DNA of 40,385 nt from Nocardioides sp. GTDB lineage: Bacteria > Actinomycetota > Actinomycetes > Propionibacteriales > Nocardioidaceae. Positions 39,409 through 40,385 of this stretch are shown piece by piece (positions within the stretch are counted from its first letter, which is position 1; each line of letters starts with the position of its first letter). The stretch lies in contig NZ_SSXI01000145.1 of assembly GCF_004803405.1 (NCBI RefSeq), positions 1 through 40,385 of the forward strand, written 5' to 3'. The notes below the pieces were generated by a model. The model saw nothing but the letters and a program-made list of their open reading frames with translations, searched no databases and had not been told where the DNA came from. The position numbers were made by a program, and so were the translations under genes.

Positions 39409-40385
39409 ATGCAGATCACAGCGACCCGACGCGAGCAGCTGGACTTCACCCGCTGCTACACAGCTGTCCGGTCGCGGGACCGGCGCTTCGACGGGGTCTT
39501 CTACACCGCCGTCCGCACGACCGGGATCTACTGCCGACCGTCCTGCCCGGCCCGGACGCCGGCGCCGCGCAACGTGTCGTTCCACGCGACCGCGGCGGCC
39601 GCCCAGGCAGCGGGGTACCGCGCCTGCAAGCGGTGCCTTCCCGACGCCACACCCGGCAGCCCTGACTGGGACGTCGCCGCCACCGTGGCGGGCCGCGCGA
39701 TGCGACTCATCGCCGACGGCGTGGTCGACCGGGAGGGCGTCGACGGCCTCGCCGCTCGACTCGGCTACTCGCCGCGGCATCTGTCGAGACTGCTGAGGGC
39801 CGAGCTCGGAGCCGGCCCGCTCGCCCTCGCCCGGACCCAGCGCGCCCAGACCGCGCGCGCGCTCGTCGAGAGCACGGAGCTCGGGTTCGCCGACGTCGCC
39901 TTCGCAGCCGGGTTCGCCAGCGTCCGCCAGTTCAACGAGACCATCCGCGAGGTGTACGACGCGACGCCGAGCCAGCTGCGCGGCCGCCGCGGGCGGAACC
40001 GGCCCACCCCCGGTGCGATGGACCTGCGGATCGCGGTGCGCACGCCCTTCGCCGGCCGGGCCCTGCTGCGGTTCCTGGCCGATCGGGCGGTGCCCGGCAT
40101 CGAGCTCGCCGACGTCCGCGCCGACGGCACCGGCTGGTACGCCCGCACTCTCGAGCTGCCGCAAGGGCCGGGGGTCGCCCGCGTCGAGCTGGCCGACTCC
40201 GATGGGGTCGGCTCGTCGTACGTCCCGCTGCGGCTGCAGCTCCACGACCTCCGTGACACCGCCGCCGCCGTCGCCCGGATGCGCGCGCTGGTCGACGCCG
40301 ACGCCGACCCGGTGGCCGTCGACGACCACCTCGCCGCGGACCCCGCCCTCGCCGCTCTCGTACGACGCCGGCCCGGCCTGCGCGT
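39409..40385 (+). CDS. Ada / AraC-HTH / AlkA fusion (DNA alkylation repair), C-terminus beyond the window
   Basis: At least 325 residues, cut by the window end. The N-terminal Ada zinc domain has Cys42, Cys46, Cys73 and Cys76 in the E. coli Ada spacing (YCRPSCPAR and ACKRCLPDA); Cys42 corresponds to the methyl-phosphotriester acceptor. An AraC-type helix-turn-helix follows (about 100-185: LAARLGYSPRHLSRLLRAELG, FADVAFAAGFASVRQFNETI). Then comes the N-terminal part of an AlkA glycosylase (LRIAVRTPFAGRALLRFLADR). The methyltransferase domain of classic Ada is not seen; the family usually continues into a 3-methyladenine glycosylase, expected past the edge. The region 39155-39408 before it holds no further gene. 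Confidence 0.92.
   Translation, partial: MQITATRREQLDFTRCYTAVRSRDRRFDGVFYTAVRTTGIYCRPSCPARTPAPRNVSFHATAAAAQAAGYRACKRCLPDATPGSPDWDVAATVAGRAMRLIADGVVDREGVDGLAARLGYSPRHLSRLLRAELGAGPLALARTQRAQTARALVESTELGFADVAFAAGFASVRQFNETIREVYDATPSQLRGRRGRNRPTPGAMDLRIAVRTPFAGRALLRFLADRAVPGIELADVRADGTGWYARTLELPQGPGVARVELADSDGVGSSYVPLRLQLHDLRDTAAAVARMRALVDADADPVAVDDHLAADPALAALVRRRPGLR

Noticed and set aside
37833..39449. Upstream extension of the response-regulator frame to 765 codons
   Set aside because: The extension is an out-of-frame reading of the Nramp-like gene; the receiver domain starts cleanly at about 37832.
1..40385. CRISPR array, insertion sequences, integrase or att sites
   Set aside because: No spaced direct repeats, no transposase or integrase motifs, and no direct repeat of the tRNA 3' ends was found; the accessory segments show no mobile-element borders.

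Overview
The window is about 70% G+C. Its genes are tightly packed with ATGA, GTGA and TTGA overlaps, it uses many GTG starts, and some promoters look leaderless (TAnnnT -10 box six to seven bases before the start codon). This points to a high-GC Gram-positive actinobacterium. The BioQ/BioYMN biotin logic and the fumarylacetoacetase-family gene / gltX / tRNA-Gln / tRNA-Glu block fit Nocardioides-like Propionibacteriales, but the genus is an inference.

Layout. (1) 1-6.9 kb is a biotin locus: bioB-bioA-bioF (bioF cut by the window edge), a repeat-rich membrane protein, the ECF transporter bioY-bioM-bioN, and the divergent TetR repressor bioQ. An identical 13-bp palindrome, TGAACGGTGTTCA, lies in front of bioB and between bioY and bioQ, so synthesis, uptake and the repressor look like one regulon. 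(2) 6.9-8.4 kb is zwf. (3) 8.4-11.4 kb is the least familiar part: an XRE-TPR regulator, a convergent and otherwise overlooked 40-residue secreted peptide gene with its own promoter and a perfect 10-bp dyad over its -35 box, a dyad-rich non-coding stretch, and a TIR-like protein resembling antiphage effectors. (4) 11.4-16.0 kb is housekeeping: a conserved protein usually called 3-methyladenine glycosylase, a FAA-hydrolase family protein, gltX, a CPBP protease, tRNA-Gln(CUG), tRNA-Glu(CUC) and a strong terminator.

(5) 16.0-33.4 kb is a large amine-catabolism island. It has an XRE-cupin regulator; an M20 amidohydrolase; a DAO-type FAD oxidoreductase; three glutamate-synthase-like subunits matching N-methylglutamate synthase; a type III glutamine synthetase-like ligase; ethanolamine ammonia-lyase EutBC; a small membrane protein with an unusual Amt transporter; and two consecutive three-gene haem-dependent N-demethylase (dimethylamine monooxygenase-like) sets headed by an EutQ-like cupin. 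A likely scheme is oxidative demethylation of a secondary or tertiary amine, gamma-glutamylation of the product, conversion to an N-substituted glutamate, and oxidation back to glutamate, with EutBC handling ethanolamine. Near-identical GGAAACA-W-TGTCC sites in front of the regulator and the demethylase operon suggest shared control.

(6) 33.5-40.4 kb holds a MOSC protein, a small conserved protein, an Nramp-like transporter lacking the canonical metal-binding motifs, an operon of response regulator, histidine kinase and TAXI lipoprotein without TRAP membrane subunits, and the start of an Ada/AlkA DNA-repair fusion cut by the window end.

The best candidates for undescribed biology are the XRE-TPR/secreted-peptide pair (8.4-10.1 kb) and the composite ethanolamine/methylated-amine island.
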